Below, piece after piece: positions 41,972 to 53,255 of a DNA stretch of 64,000 nucleotides; position 1 is the stretch's first letter; every line of letters begins with the position of its first letter. The stretch is from Flavobacterium piscis. GTDB taxonomy: Bacteria > Bacteroidota > Bacteroidia > Flavobacteriales > Flavobacteriaceae. The stretch spans positions 62,001 through 126,000 of the forward strand of contig NZ_LVEN01000027.1 of NCBI RefSeq assembly GCF_001686925.1, written 5' to 3'. The notes below the pieces were generated by a model. It ran no database searches. It was given only the letters and a program-made list of their open reading frames with translations, and had not been told where the DNA came from. The position numbers were made by a program, and so were the translations under genes.

Positions 41972-44900
41972 ATGAAAAAAAATTCTACTTTTTATGATCT
42001 CATCGTAAAGAAGAGATTGTTGGCCGTATGGCTTTTATTGTTTTTATTTCTTATAAGTAATAAAAACTTTGCCCAGACCTTTTGTAGACCAACCACACAC
42101 AGTACTGATACTGGTGGAGTATGTTTAGGTACTACCGGAGTAAGTAATCCTACGCTAGCTTATGATTCTAGTTTAAATACTTATGCAACTATCACAAATT
42201 CTTTGGGCGTAGCTTGTTTTGCTGAGGAAACGGTAACCTTTAATCAAACTGCAAAAGCAGGAGATCAAATTGTATTATATTACGGTAATGGTAGTGCTCT
42301 AATAAGTGCAGGAGTATTAGCAAATTCAACTATTCAGCCTTTGTTATCGGGTGCCTCTGCAGGAAGTGCTGTTCCTTTGAGCGGATTAGTAAATCTTCAA
42401 CTGTTAGATAATGGAGAGAATATTAATGTTGTAAAGTATACTTTAACATCAGATGCAAATCAGATAAAAATTCAAACAGGGGGACTTGTAAGTCTGCTAA
42501 TTAATTTAAGAGTATATGATGTGCGTTTGCAATTTGCAAAACCTACTATTACTAATGGAGAAACACAATCCGTTTGTTTCGGACAATCAATAGCGCTTTC
42601 GGCTACTGCAGCTGCGGGTACTACAATATCCTGGTATGATTCGCCAACAGCGATTACACCGCTTTCTACAACTGGTAGTTATACAACGCCAGCTTTAACA
42701 GCTTCGACTACTTATTATGTAAGTACTTCAAGAATTGCTGGTTGCGAAAGTGATCAGCGATTACCTGTAACGATTAATGTTATTGAACCCATAGTACCTG
42801 TAGTTAGTACTACTGGTACGACTATTTGTTCAGCTGGAGCAACTCAGGCAACTACTTTATCAGTTGTAAATCCGGTTTTAGGAACAACTTATTCCTGGTA
42901 TGATGCTCAAACAGGAGGTACACTTCTAACTACTGGAAGTACGTATACACCAACTGTGCCTACAGGTACTTCTACTTTTTATGTGGAGGCATCTATTGGT
43001 ACATGTAAATCGACACGTACTCAGGTAAATGTCACTTCGACTCCCGTTCCTGGACCTGCGACGATATTAACACAAAGTGTCTCGATAATTTCTGGTCAGA
43101 ATGCAACTTTAAGTGCTTCTACAGCTGAACCGGGTGTTAGTTTAGACTGGTATGATGCTGCTTCTGGAGGAACTAAATTATTAGCTAATTCTAATACTTT
43201 TACAACTCCTATTTTAACAGCAAGTAAAACCTATTATGTTGAATCTGTTAATCTTGCTGGAGGATGTGTGAGTGCAACGAGAGTTCCTGTTCCGGTAACG
43301 GTTATAGCTGCTGCGTTGGGTGGTTGCTTAGAAGCAAATAGTCAGCAGACCACTCAAAACGGACTTTGCTTACTTTGTTTTTCCACAACGCCAAACAATT
43401 CAGTTGATGGTAATACGACTACAGCTGCAAGGCTTACTCTTCCGGTTGGCTTATTAAACGGATGGATTCAGCAAACATTACAATTTAATAATCCTGGTTT
43501 AGCAGGAGATATTGTAGATGTTGAATTGGAGTTACCGGGGGGAATTGCTGACCTTTCATTGTTAGGAGCCGTTAGTCTGGCAACTTACAACGGTGCAACG
43601 TATAACAATGACAGAGTTTCAACTAATAATAATACTTTGGTTACTTTACAGCTGCTATCAGGAAACCGATTTAAAGCGAGCATCGTTGCCGGTGCAAATT
43701 TTGATCGTGTTGAGGTTAGGTTAGGTGGTTTGGTTTCAGCATTAACTAATTTAGATATTTATCAGGCATCTTACAGATATAAAGCACCAACATTTGCAGG
43801 TAACACTGCAATCTGCGGCGGACAAACTACAACTTTGACAGCAAATTTAGCTTTGGGCGAAACAATCAAATGGTACGATGCCTTAACAGGCGGAAACCTA
43901 TTGAGCAGTGTTCCCTCTTATACAACTCCGGCTTTGACTGCTGATGCTACTTATTATGTAGAAGTTACTCGCGGTAATTGTGTAAACAGTGAAAGAAACC
44001 CTGTTACTGTTACAGTAAGTAATCCTGTTGCGCCATCAACAATTAGTGTTGTGCCTTTAAATTTATGTAGTGGAGAATCAACAACAATAACTATTCAATC
44101 ACCTGTTGCGGGTACAACTTACAGATGGTATGATGCAGCTACTGCAGGAAATCTGGTATTTACAGGTACTTCTTACACCACACCAAATTTAACTGCTCCT
44201 ACTACTTATCATGTTGAAGCTGTAATTGGAAGTTGTGTAAGCACACGTACACCTGTCAGTGTTAATGTAAATTCAAGACCTTCAGCACCTGTTCCGGTAT
44301 CTTCGAGTGTTATTATTCAACCTGGTCAGACTGTAATGTTAGCCGTTACGGCTGAGGCGGGCATGAATTATAATTGGTATGACGCAGCTACTGGAGGAAA
44401 TCTTTTACAAGCAAGTTCCAGTACTTATATACCCAATCCGGTTGTAACAACAAATAAAACATTTTATGTTGAGACTGTAGCCGGAGCATCAGATTGTAAA
44501 AGTAGTTCACGAACTGCAATTAATGTATTGGTTACTAATACAGTTAGTAGTTGTTTGAAACCAAGTGCACAAGCAATAACTGTTGACCCTGGGTTATTAT
44601 GTGTTTTATGTAATGGTAATAACGGAGCTAACGCTGTTGATGCAGATCCAAATAATTTTTCTAGCTTAACTATCACTGCAGGAGTACTTAATTCCTATAT
44701 TCAACAAGCGTTAGAGTTTACTACTCCGGGGCAGGCAGGCGACATTATTGATGTTGAATTAGAATTGCCTGGCGGTCTTGCTGATATTGCATTGCTAGGA
44801 TCTGTAAGTATAGGAACTTCTTATCTAGGGACCGAAAATCCTGGAAGACTTGCAGTAAATAATAGTATATTGAATCTGCAAGTATTGTCAGGAAACAAAT

Positions 44901-47900
44901 TTAAAGTTAGTTATCCGGCAACTGCAGCATTTGATAAAGTTGAGATTAGATTGGGAGCATTAGTTGGCTTATTAACTACTTTGAATGTTTATGGAGCTTC
45001 TTATAGATTTCCAAATGCTACAATATCAGGAGCAGCGGATCCAATTTGTGCAGGAGGAACTACCACATTGTCGGCATCTTCTACTTTAGGAACTGAACTA
45101 TTTAAATGGTATGATGCTCCAACAGGTGGAACTGAAGTTAATGTTAGTTCACCTATTTCTTTTACAACTACTACAATTTATTATGTAGAAGCTACTCGTT
45201 CAGGATGTGTAAATAGCGTTCGTCAGCCTGTAACGATTACAGTATTGCCTATCCCAACTGCTGCGGATATTACAATTGCAAGTCCTTTGACTGCCTCTTG
45301 TAATGGAACTGTAGTATTGACTCCAACATCTGCTTTAGCAGGAGCAACATTTAAATATTATTTAGATCAAAATAAAACACAAGTTGTGGCGGGAACTATA
45401 GATCCTTCAACGGGAGCTTTAACCATTAACGGACTTACTGCCGCTAATTCGCCTTATACTTATTATGTATCTGTTCTTAACGGAGGAACTTGCGAGAATA
45501 TAAACGGAACTTTAAAAGAAGTTGTCGTAAATTATCCTGCAGGTTCAGCTTTAACAGTTTCATCCCCATTTGCTGGTTGTGCTAAAGTAAATTTAAGAGA
45601 TGCTATTACAAATTTTGATACATCAGGAAATACTACTTATACTTTTTTTGATGCTTCAAATAATCCAATTACAGATGTGGCGGCTGCAAATATTGTTGCT
45701 GATGGCACTTATTTTATTCAGGCTCAAACAGCTGGTGTTGATTGTCCATCTGTGAAATTACCGGTAGTGGTAACAATAAATCCGTTGCCAACACTAACAG
45801 GTGTAACAAGTTCAATAGCTGTTATAAAAGATTCTTCAGTTACATTAAATGCAACGTCAAACGGAACAATAACCTGGTATGATCCACAAGGAAATTTATT
45901 GTCTTCAAATATTGTTGGGCCACTAAATACTGTTGGTGTTTTTACTTATACAGTAGTTGCTACTAATGCAAATGGAACTTGTACTACCAGTCAGACAGTA
46001 ACCATTAATGTTATTGATCCCGCTACTTGCGATACATTATTAGAAAGAGTTTATGCTAATACTGAATTATCAGGATCAATTATTACCGGAGCTGTAACAA
46101 GCGGACCTTTGGCGGTAGATACTGATCCTAGTACTTATTCAACAATAACTACAGGTTTAGGACTTTTAGGTATTGGTACAACATGGCAAAATCTACAATG
46201 GCCAACCACTATAGCTAAAGGAACTCCGGTAACAGTTAAACTCGGTTTACAAAATAGTTTACTTGCGGTAGGAGGAAGTATTTCGGTTATAGGAACAAAA
46301 CGTGATGGATCTAACAATCCTGTTGATATTGGAACTTTACAATCTGTATCAGGATCATTATTGACTTTATTACCAGGTCAAAATTCATTCGAATATACAT
46401 TTGTTCCTTCAAATACTGCTGGGGTTCAGGATTATGATGGTATCCGAGTTCAACTCGGATCTGTTTTAAGTGTAGCACAAAACATTAATGTTTATGATGC
46501 TTACTATAAAAAACAAGTAACACAAATTGCTTGTGGTCAAGGCGATATCGAAGATATTTTCTCTGGTGCAAAAGAGCAGGCAGGACTTGGCGTGTTAACA
46601 GCTACTGTAGGTGTTTCTAACCCTTGGAATGTCGCCGATGGAGATGTAGCAACATACGCTACAATGTTTAATGGAGTAGGAGTTCTTGCAGATGCTGAAC
46701 TAACAACCACTTTTAGAACACCATCTATGGTGGGAGACAGTCTAAGAATTACAATTTCTAAACCTGGAACTCTTTTAAGTCTTGGCGTACTTTCAGGACT
46801 TAGTATTCAGCTTTATTCCGGAAATATTGCTGTTGGTCCACCAATACAAGGCAATGATGGAAATTTGCTGACCTTAAAATTACTTGCAGGAGATACTATG
46901 GCCATGACAATTGTTTCACCTCAAACACAGCCATATGATAAAGTTGTGATTACTTTAGGAGGAGTTGCAAATGTTTTAGATCAGCTTAGAGTGCATACTA
47001 TTGATCGTGTAACCAATACTAAAGTCATTGGGAGCGATCCGGATAATAAAATCACAGTTTGTCCCGGAGCAGCAATTACGCTCGCAGTTACGCCAAAATC
47101 TTGTGCTGATTATGCATGGTACGATACCCCAATTGGAGGAACTCCTCTAACAAGTGGTCAAACCTACACACTTCCTGCTACTTTGGCAGCGGGTACTTAT
47201 AAGTATTATGTTCAGCCAATTCGTTACGGTTGTGCTGCTTTAGAAAGAGGAGAAGTAACAGTTGTGGTTAGAGCAACTACTCCTGCTGCTGCGATAGCAA
47301 ACGTAACAGTAAACGGAGGACCTGGTACTATAATTTGTTCTGAAACTGGTACAGTAACATTAGATGCTATTTTAAATGGCGCAACAACTCTTACTAATCA
47401 GATATATTATTGGTATAGTTTCAACGGCACAACAAGTCAGTTAATAGCTGGCGAAACTACTCCTAAATTGATGTTAAATGGATTAATTCCAGGAACTTAT
47501 ACTTATTACGTAGGAGTTAGTGCAGATGAATATTGTGAAACTGCAGCTGCCGATAGAAAACAGGTAACATTTACCATATTACCAAGTTCTCTTGAATCTG
47601 ATATTGATGTAAATAACGCTTCTATTTGTCTTGGTACACCTGCAACGTTAACACCAACAACTGCATTAACAAGTCCGGTTTTCTTTTGGTATTTAGATGC
47701 TAATAAAACGCAACCTATCTTTGATAGTTCAGTAATCAATGGAGTAACTTATGCGGTTAATGCTGTAAATGGAACTTTAACCGCTACTGGTTTAACCGCT
47801 GCAATGAGTCCTGTTTCATATTATGTTGCCGTAACAAGTGATAATACTTGTCAGAATAAAAACGGAGAACTTAAAGTTGCAACTGTAATCGTTAATGATC

Positions 47901-50215
47901 CTCCAACTCCAACATCAACAAATAATCCTCAGAATTTCTGTTCAGCAGATCAGCCAACAGTAGCTAATCTTCAGGCAAATGAGGTGAATGTAGTTTGGTA
48001 TCTTGCTTCGTCAGGCGGAACTTCATTAGATCCAACAACTGCATTAGTTAATGGAACAATTTACTACGGTGCTATAAAGGATTTACTAGGTTGTGAGAGC
48101 TCAGTTCGATCAGCAATAACAGTAAATGTTAACGATCCCGGAACACCAACAACGGCAGATGCCACACAAGATTTCTGTTTGGTTAATGCGCCAACAATTG
48201 CAAGTATTCAGTTAAATGAGACAAATATAGTTTGGTATGATGCTTTAAACGGAGGAAATTTAATTCCATCAACTACAGTATTAACAAGCAGAACATATTA
48301 TGCAGCTATAAGAGACGCTTCAGGATGTGAGAGTGTACTAAGACTACCTGTAACGATTAATGTAACAGATCCTGTTACACCAACAACTACTCAGGCGAGT
48401 CAGACTTTCTGTTCAGGAAATAATCCAACTGTTGCGAGTATTCAGGTTAACGAAAGTAATATAGTTTGGTATCGTACAGAAAATGGAGGAACACCAATTG
48501 CGTCGACAGCAGCTTTAGTAAGCGGAGACTACTTTGCAGCATTAAAAGATGCAACGACCAATTGTGAAAGCAGTGTCAGACTAAAAGTAACTGTTACTGT
48601 TGGAAATTCAAATAATCCAACAACAAATAATACAGCGCAAAATTTCTGCTCAACCAGTAATCCAACATTTGCAAGTATTCAGGTCAATGAAAGCAATGTA
48701 TCATGGTTTACTACTGATACCGGAGGAACAGCAATTCCTTTAGCTACAGCTTTAACTTCTGGTACTTATTATGGAGAGATTACAGAACCGGTAACAGGAT
48801 GTAAAAGCGCAACTCGTTTAATGGTTAGTATTACCATTGTAAATCCAATGGCGACTCCAACAACGAATTCACTAACTCAAAACTTCTGTTCTGTAAATGC
48901 ACCAAAAGTTGCTAATATTCAGGTAAATGAATCCAATGTAATTTGGTACAGTACACCGACAGGAGGAACAGCAATTCCATCAACAGCAGATTTAGCGAAT
49001 GGTGTTTATTACGGTGTTGTTGCAAGTGGATCAGGTTGCGAAAATCCGGTACGATTAGCAATTACGGTAATTATAAATACACCACTTCTAGTGACTACGC
49101 CAAGAACAACTCAGACATTCTGTTTATCAGCAGTTCCATCAATAGAAGATATAGTTGTAAATGAAGCAAATGTAGTATGGTATACTTCTGCAAATGGAGG
49201 TACACCGCTAGCAGCAAATACACCGCTTACAGCGACAACATATTATGCTGCAGCACTTAGCAATACAACGAATGGTTGTGATGGAGTTTCCAGATTAGGA
49301 GTGGCAGTTTCTTTTGAAAATGATGCAATGGTTCCAATCACTACTACAGATGATACACCATGTGTTTTCCAGGGAATTACATATTCTATTGCTAACGGAA
49401 AATCAGATTATATCTGGACAATCGAAAACGGTACCATTACTTCTGGCGGAGGAAATGCTGACGGAACTGTAACCGTATCGTGGTCGGATATTGGACCTGG
49501 AAAAGTGAGTGTTGCTTACATTAATACATGTAATGAAAGAACCATCAAATCATTAAATGTAAACGTAGCTACTTGTTCTGATCTAACAATAACCAATACA
49601 GTTAATAACCCTGCACCTAATTTTGGAGAGCAGATTACCTTTACTGTAACGGTGAACAATGTTGGCGAAGGTAATTTTATAAATACGATAGTTAGCGAAT
49701 TATTACCAAGCGGATTTGATTTAGTTAGCGCCAGTACAACTGCAGGAACATATGATTTAACTACACAGCTTTGGACAATTCCAGCTTTAAACGCAGGACA
49801 AAGCGTAGTACTTACAATTGTTGCAGAAGTATTGCCAAGCGGTAATTATACAAATGTTGCAACGGTCGAAATTTCGACTCCTTTAGATGTTGATGCATCA
49901 AACAATTCAGCTTCAGTTACTGTTGTACCGGTTTGTTTGACAGTGTACAATGAATTTACTCCAAACAATGACGGAGCGAATGATCTTTTCAGAATTGATT
50001 GTATCGAATCCTATCCAAACAACGAGTTGAAAGTGTATAACAGATACGGTTCATTAGTATATAGTAAACAACATTATGAAAATGATTGGGACGGAACGGC
50101 CAATGTATCCGGAGTTATTAATAGAGGAGATATGCTGCCAACAGGTACTTATTTTTATGTGATAACCATTGGAGATGGAACGGTTAAAAAAGGCTGGTTA
50201 TCTATAATGAGATAA
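41972..50215 (+). CDS. Giant modular T9SS type B surface protein (SprB/adhesin-like)
   Basis: This 2747-residue protein has a signal peptide and ends in a CHU_C/gliding-motility C-terminal domain (about 2655-2747, FTPNNDGANDLFRI ... TGTYFYVI), the T9SS type B sorting signal, so it is secreted to the cell surface. The body has Ig-like modules (WYD...GG....YY signature), a 160-residue module present five times (about 36-197, 449-610, 860-1016, 1352-1515, 1516-1685), six tandem 78-residue Ig-like units (about 1977-2450), a PKD-like domain and a DUF11 domain (about 2537-2655). SprF-like and OmpA genes follow, as at sprB. It probably mediates adhesion or gliding; the ligand is unknown. Confidence 0.9.
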   Translation: MKKNSTFYDLIVKKRLLAVWLLLFLFLISNKNFAQTFCRPTTHSTDTGGVCLGTTGVSNPTLAYDSSLNTYATITNSLGVACFAEETVTFNQTAKAGDQIVLYYGNGSALISAGVLANSTIQPLLSGASAGSAVPLSGLVNLQLLDNGENINVVKYTLTSDANQIKIQTGGLVSLLINLRVYDVRLQFAKPTITNGETQSVCFGQSIALSATAAAGTTISWYDSPTAITPLSTTGSYTTPALTASTTYYVSTSRIAGCESDQRLPVTINVIEPIVPVVSTTGTTICSAGATQATTLSVVNPVLGTTYSWYDAQTGGTLLTTGSTYTPTVPTGTSTFYVEASIGTCKSTRTQVNVTSTPVPGPATILTQSVSIISGQNATLSASTAEPGVSLDWYDAASGGTKLLANSNTFTTPILTASKTYYVESVNLAGGCVSATRVPVPVTVIAAALGGCLEANSQQTTQNGLCLLCFSTTPNNSVDGNTTTAARLTLPVGLLNGWIQQTLQFNNPGLAGDIVDVELELPGGIADLSLLGAVSLATYNGATYNNDRVSTNNNTLVTLQLLSGNRFKASIVAGANFDRVEVRLGGLVSALTNLDIYQASYRYKAPTFAGNTAICGGQTTTLTANLALGETIKWYDALTGGNLLSSVPSYTTPALTADATYYVEVTRGNCVNSERNPVTVTVSNPVAPSTISVVPLNLCSGESTTITIQSPVAGTTYRWYDAATAGNLVFTGTSYTTPNLTAPTTYHVEAVIGSCVSTRTPVSVNVNSRPSAPVPVSSSVIIQPGQTVMLAVTAEAGMNYNWYDAATGGNLLQASSSTYIPNPVVTTNKTFYVETVAGASDCKSSSRTAINVLVTNTVSSCLKPSAQAITVDPGLLCVLCNGNNGANAVDADPNNFSSLTITAGVLNSYIQQALEFTTPGQAGDIIDVELELPGGLADIALLGSVSIGTSYLGTENPGRLAVNNSILNLQVLSGNKFKVSYPATAAFDKVEIRLGALVGLLTTLNVYGASYRFPNATISGAADPICAGGTTTLSASSTLGTELFKWYDAPTGGTEVNVSSPISFTTTTIYYVEATRSGCVNSVRQPVTITVLPIPTAADITIASPLTASCNGTVVLTPTSALAGATFKYYLDQNKTQVVAGTIDPSTGALTINGLTAANSPYTYYVSVLNGGTCENINGTLKEVVVNYPAGSALTVSSPFAGCAKVNLRDAITNFDTSGNTTYTFFDASNNPITDVAAANIVADGTYFIQAQTAGVDCPSVKLPVVVTINPLPTLTGVTSSIAVIKDSSVTLNATSNGTITWYDPQGNLLSSNIVGPLNTVGVFTYTVVATNANGTCTTSQTVTINVIDPATCDTLLERVYANTELSGSIITGAVTSGPLAVDTDPSTYSTITTGLGLLGIGTTWQNLQWPTTIAKGTPVTVKLGLQNSLLAVGGSISVIGTKRDGSNNPVDIGTLQSVSGSLLTLLPGQNSFEYTFVPSNTAGVQDYDGIRVQLGSVLSVAQNINVYDAYYKKQVTQIACGQGDIEDIFSGAKEQAGLGVLTATVGVSNPWNVADGDVATYATMFNGVGVLADAELTTTFRTPSMVGDSLRITISKPGTLLSLGVLSGLSIQLYSGNIAVGPPIQGNDGNLLTLKLLAGDTMAMTIVSPQTQPYDKVVITLGGVANVLDQLRVHTIDRVTNTKVIGSDPDNKITVCPGAAITLAVTPKSCADYAWYDTPIGGTPLTSGQTYTLPATLAAGTYKYYVQPIRYGCAALERGEVTVVVRATTPAAAIANVTVNGGPGTIICSETGTVTLDAILNGATTLTNQIYYWYSFNGTTSQLIAGETTPKLMLNGLIPGTYTYYVGVSADEYCETAAADRKQVTFTILPSSLESDIDVNNASICLGTPATLTPTTALTSPVFFWYLDANKTQPIFDSSVINGVTYAVNAVNGTLTATGLTAAMSPVSYYVAVTSDNTCQNKNGELKVATVIVNDPPTPTSTNNPQNFCSADQPTVANLQANEVNVVWYLASSGGTSLDPTTALVNGTIYYGAIKDLLGCESSVRSAITVNVNDPGTPTTADATQDFCLVNAPTIASIQLNETNIVWYDALNGGNLIPSTTVLTSRTYYAAIRDASGCESVLRLPVTINVTDPVTPTTTQASQTFCSGNNPTVASIQVNESNIVWYRTENGGTPIASTAALVSGDYFAALKDATTNCESSVRLKVTVTVGNSNNPTTNNTAQNFCSTSNPTFASIQVNESNVSWFTTDTGGTAIPLATALTSGTYYGEITEPVTGCKSATRLMVSITIVNPMATPTTNSLTQNFCSVNAPKVANIQVNESNVIWYSTPTGGTAIPSTADLANGVYYGVVASGSGCENPVRLAITVIINTPLLVTTPRTTQTFCLSAVPSIEDIVVNEANVVWYTSANGGTPLAANTPLTATTYYAAALSNTTNGCDGVSRLGVAVSFENDAMVPITTTDDTPCVFQGITYSIANGKSDYIWTIENGTITSGGGNADGTVTVSWSDIGPGKVSVAYINTCNERTIKSLNVNVATCSDLTITNTVNNPAPNFGEQITFTVTVNNVGEGNFINTIVSELLPSGFDLVSASTTAGTYDLTTQLWTIPALNAGQSVVLTIVAEVLPSGNYTNVATVEISTPLDVDASNNSASVTVVPVCLTVYNEFTPNNDGANDLFRIDCIESYPNNELKVYNRYGSLVYSKQHYENDWDGTANVSGVINRGDMLPTGTYFYVITIGDGTVKKGWLSIMR
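47902..49320 (+). repeat. Six tandem copies of a roughly 236-base Ig-like repeat in the adhesin gene
   Basis: The protein repeats T-P-T-T....Q-.-F-C...PTVASIQVNESN[IV].WY...GGT.I...T.L..GTYYG....GCES..RL.VTI.V at a period of 78-79 residues. The copies are similar but not identical, so the array may recombine. Confidence 0.8.
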
Positions 50216-50260
50216 TCACTGTATTAATCATCTAATTAATTAAACTTAATAAGTATCGTT

Positions 50261-51193
50261 ATGAAACTATATATAAAATCATTAGAAACGTATTTCATCT
50301 TAATATGTTCTTTTATTACATTTTGTGCCAGTGCGCAACAGGATCCGGAGTACACACAATATATGTACAATACAATGTCGGTAAATCCAGCTTATGCTGG
50401 GTCTACCGGTACATTAGAAGCAACACTTTTACACCGTTCTCAATGGGTTGGAATTGATGGAGCTCCAGAAACACAGTCGTTTTCTATTCACTCACCGCTT
50501 CGAAACGAGATGATTGGTTTAGGGTTAAGCGTCGTTAATGACAAAATTGGTCCTTCAAACGAATTGTATGTTGATGGTAACTTCTCTTATTCAATTCCTT
50601 TAGGATATGAAAAAAGGTTAGCATTTGGTCTTAAAGCCGGTATGCGAATGCTGAATATAGACTGGTCTAAGGGTAGATATTATAATAATAATGATGTTTT
50701 GCTAAATCAAAACATAGATAATCAAATGAAATTAGCTGTAGGAGCAGGGATTTACTATTATACTGATAAATGGTATTTAGGTTTCTCAATTCCAAGTTTT
50801 ATAGAAAATAGTTATTACGACGATGTTCAGGAATCTATAGATTACGATCGTTTGCATTATTATTTAATGGGAGGTTATGTTTTTGATTTGAATCCGAATT
50901 TAAAGTTTAAGCCGGCATTTTTGGTAAAAGCAGTAAATGGAGCACCGCTTACAGCTGATATATCGGCGAATTTCATGATTGCAGAGAAATTTGTAATTGG
51001 CGGATCGTATCGAACAGATGATTCTGTGAGTATATTGGCGGGTTTTCAAATATCCAGAAGTTTCTATATTGGGTATGCTTTTGATTACACAGTTAGTGAA
51101 TTGAACAAATACAACGATGGTTCTCACGAAATCATTCTGCGTTATCAATTTACTAAAAACCAAAGTAAAATTAAATCTCCTCGATTCTTCTAA
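50261..51193 (+). CDS. PorP/SprF-family T9SS outer-membrane protein
   Basis: The 310-residue protein has a signal peptide (ending ASAQ), the family start QDPEYTQYMYNTMSVNPAYAG and a C-terminal barrel ending ILRYQFTKNQSK. PorP/SprF proteins are outer-membrane partners needed to secrete or anchor the adjacent type B cargo, as SprF is for SprB. It lies 45 bases after the adhesin gene and 12 bases before the OmpA-family gene, so the three probably form one operon. Confidence 0.93.
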   Translation: MKLYIKSLETYFILICSFITFCASAQQDPEYTQYMYNTMSVNPAYAGSTGTLEATLLHRSQWVGIDGAPETQSFSIHSPLRNEMIGLGLSVVNDKIGPSNELYVDGNFSYSIPLGYEKRLAFGLKAGMRMLNIDWSKGRYYNNNDVLLNQNIDNQMKLAVGAGIYYYTDKWYLGFSIPSFIENSYYDDVQESIDYDRLHYYLMGGYVFDLNPNLKFKPAFLVKAVNGAPLTADISANFMIAEKFVIGGSYRTDDSVSILAGFQISRSFYIGYAFDYTVSELNKYNDGSHEIILRYQFTKNQSKIKSPRFF

Positions 51194-51205
51194 ATCTAAA
51201 ACCCT

Positions 51206-53143
51206 ATGAAAAAACTATATATCCTTAGTTTAGTCTTGAGCATTACTTTCAGTTTTGCTCAAAAGACTAATTTAAAAAAGGCCGATGCATTGTTTAAAAA
51301 CTATTCTTATGTAGACGCTTCTAAAGCTTACGAAGAATGTCTGCAAAATATCGAAAATCCGTCGGCTCAAACGTTAAAAAATGCTGCAGATTCGTATTAC
51401 TTTATTTCAGATGCCAGAAATGCTTTAAAATGGTATAAAAGATTGTATGAAGTACAAGGCAATAATTTAACAGATATCTATTACCTGCGTTATATCCAGT
51501 CAATGAAAGCGGTGATGGATTATGATGATGCAGATAAAATCACGAAAGAATATCTAAACAAAAAAGGAGATCAGAAAGAAATCAACAGATACGTGGCTCA
51601 AAAAAAGCAGTTGGATAGTCTGGCGAAAGCGAAGTCTCTTTATTCCATTAAAAATTTAGATATCAATACCAGTAAATCAGATTTTGGAGCTACTTTCTAT
51701 CAGGATCGAATCGTATTTACATCGGCTAGAGATACAACAAGGTTTGCAGATAAATTGTATAATTGGAACAATCAGCCTTTTCTAAATTTGTATGTAGCTG
51801 AGAGAAATCCAGCCGACGGAAGTTTGTTTAATGATGCATTGTTTATACCCAATATAATGACAAAATATCATGAAGCAACAGCAAGTTTTGATGCCAGCGG
51901 AAAAACAATTTATTACTCCTCGAATATTGTCAAGAAAAACAAATTAGTTACTGATGGAAATAGTGTTAATAATTTTCAAATCCTTAAAGGTTCAATAGTA
52001 GATGGAAAAGTAGAAAATCCACAAAAAGTTTTCTTTGACAATAATGACTATTCTGTTGGGCATCCTAGTTTAAGCGATGACGGACAATGGCTTTTCTTTG
52101 CATCAGATATGCCCGGAGGTTATGGCGAAACCGATTTGTATGTGGTGAAAATTGCAGATGACGGAACGATGAGTTCACCTCAAAATCTCGGTCCTAAAAT
52201 CAATACTATCGGTAATGATCTTTTTCCGTTTTTCCGCAACGGAATACTTTATTTTTCTTCAGACGGACATTATGGTTTGGGAGATCTGGATGTATATCAA
52301 AGTACTTTCTTATCAGATGGAAGTTTTTCTACACCAAAAAATTTAGGAGCTCCTATAAACAGTAACAAAGACGATTTTACTTTTGTTATTGATAAAACGG
52401 GTACTTATGGTTATATCTCTTCTAACAGAGCAGGCGGTAAAGGCGATGATGATATTTATTCTTTCATAAAAGGAGAACCAGTTTGCAACCAGAATATTTC
52501 AGGTAAAGCAATCGATCACAAATCAAAATCACCAATAACAGACGTGACCATTGTGGCGTATAATTCATACAATGAGATTCTGGCAGAAACAAAAACAAAT
52601 TACGAAGGTAAATATGCTGTTACAGTGCCTTGTAATAAAACAGTTCGACTAGTGGCTTCAAAAACAAATTATAGTAACGATGAAAAAACGGTAGAAACTA
52701 CAAAGGAAAATGAAGCAGAAATTACCGATGTTAATTTCGAACTAAGTAATTACGATGATCTTGTAGTGAAAAAGAAAGGGGTAGAAAAAGTAGATGTTAA
52801 CCCCATTTATTTTGATTACAATAAATTCGATATAACCCCTAAGGCAGTTGATGAATTGGCCAAAGTAGTTTATATTATGCGAAAGTTTCCTAATATCCGT
52901 ATCAAAATCGAGTCTCATACAGATTCCCGAGGAAAAGATGCTTATAACCTGAAACTTTCAGACAACAGAGCAAAATCGACACGTGATTATATTGTAGCAC
53001 AGGGTATTGACGCTTCGAGAATAGAAAGCGCAATTGGTTATGGCGAAAGCCGATTAATTAATAAGTGTAAAAATGGAGTAAAATGTACTGAAGAAGAACA
53101 TTTATTAAACAGAAGATCAGACTTTATCATTATTCAAAAATAG
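51206..53143 (+). CDS. OmpA-family protein with TPR, PD40 propeller and carboxypeptidase-regulatory-like domain
   Basis: Behind a signal peptide (ending FSFAQ) are TPR-like helices (about 20-140), a PD40/WD40-like propeller (about 150-420), a CarboxypepD_reg-like domain (about 425-515) and an OmpA peptidoglycan-binding domain (about 530-645, with IYFDYNKFDITP and ESHTDSRGKDAYNLKLSDNRA). This PorE-like architecture links T9SS surface machinery to the cell wall. It is the last gene of the adhesin operon and is followed by a terminator. Confidence 0.92.
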   Translation: MKKLYILSLVLSITFSFAQKTNLKKADALFKNYSYVDASKAYEECLQNIENPSAQTLKNAADSYYFISDARNALKWYKRLYEVQGNNLTDIYYLRYIQSMKAVMDYDDADKITKEYLNKKGDQKEINRYVAQKKQLDSLAKAKSLYSIKNLDINTSKSDFGATFYQDRIVFTSARDTTRFADKLYNWNNQPFLNLYVAERNPADGSLFNDALFIPNIMTKYHEATASFDASGKTIYYSSNIVKKNKLVTDGNSVNNFQILKGSIVDGKVENPQKVFFDNNDYSVGHPSLSDDGQWLFFASDMPGGYGETDLYVVKIADDGTMSSPQNLGPKINTIGNDLFPFFRNGILYFSSDGHYGLGDLDVYQSTFLSDGSFSTPKNLGAPINSNKDDFTFVIDKTGTYGYISSNRAGGKGDDDIYSFIKGEPVCNQNISGKAIDHKSKSPITDVTIVAYNSYNEILAETKTNYEGKYAVTVPCNKTVRLVASKTNYSNDEKTVETTKENEAEITDVNFELSNYDDLVVKKKGVEKVDVNPIYFDYNKFDITPKAVDELAKVVYIMRKFPNIRIKIESHTDSRGKDAYNLKLSDNRAKSTRDYIVAQGIDASRIESAIGYGESRLINKCKNGVKCTEEEHLLNRRSDFIIIQK

Positions 53144-53255
53144 TTTTATGGTTTTGTTCTTGTAATTTGGGGATTATTAGAATAAAAACATAGAGCGAAG
53201 AAACCATTTGGAAGTTGGTTTTGTTTAATTCTTTTTAAGAATAATGGGCAAGAAG

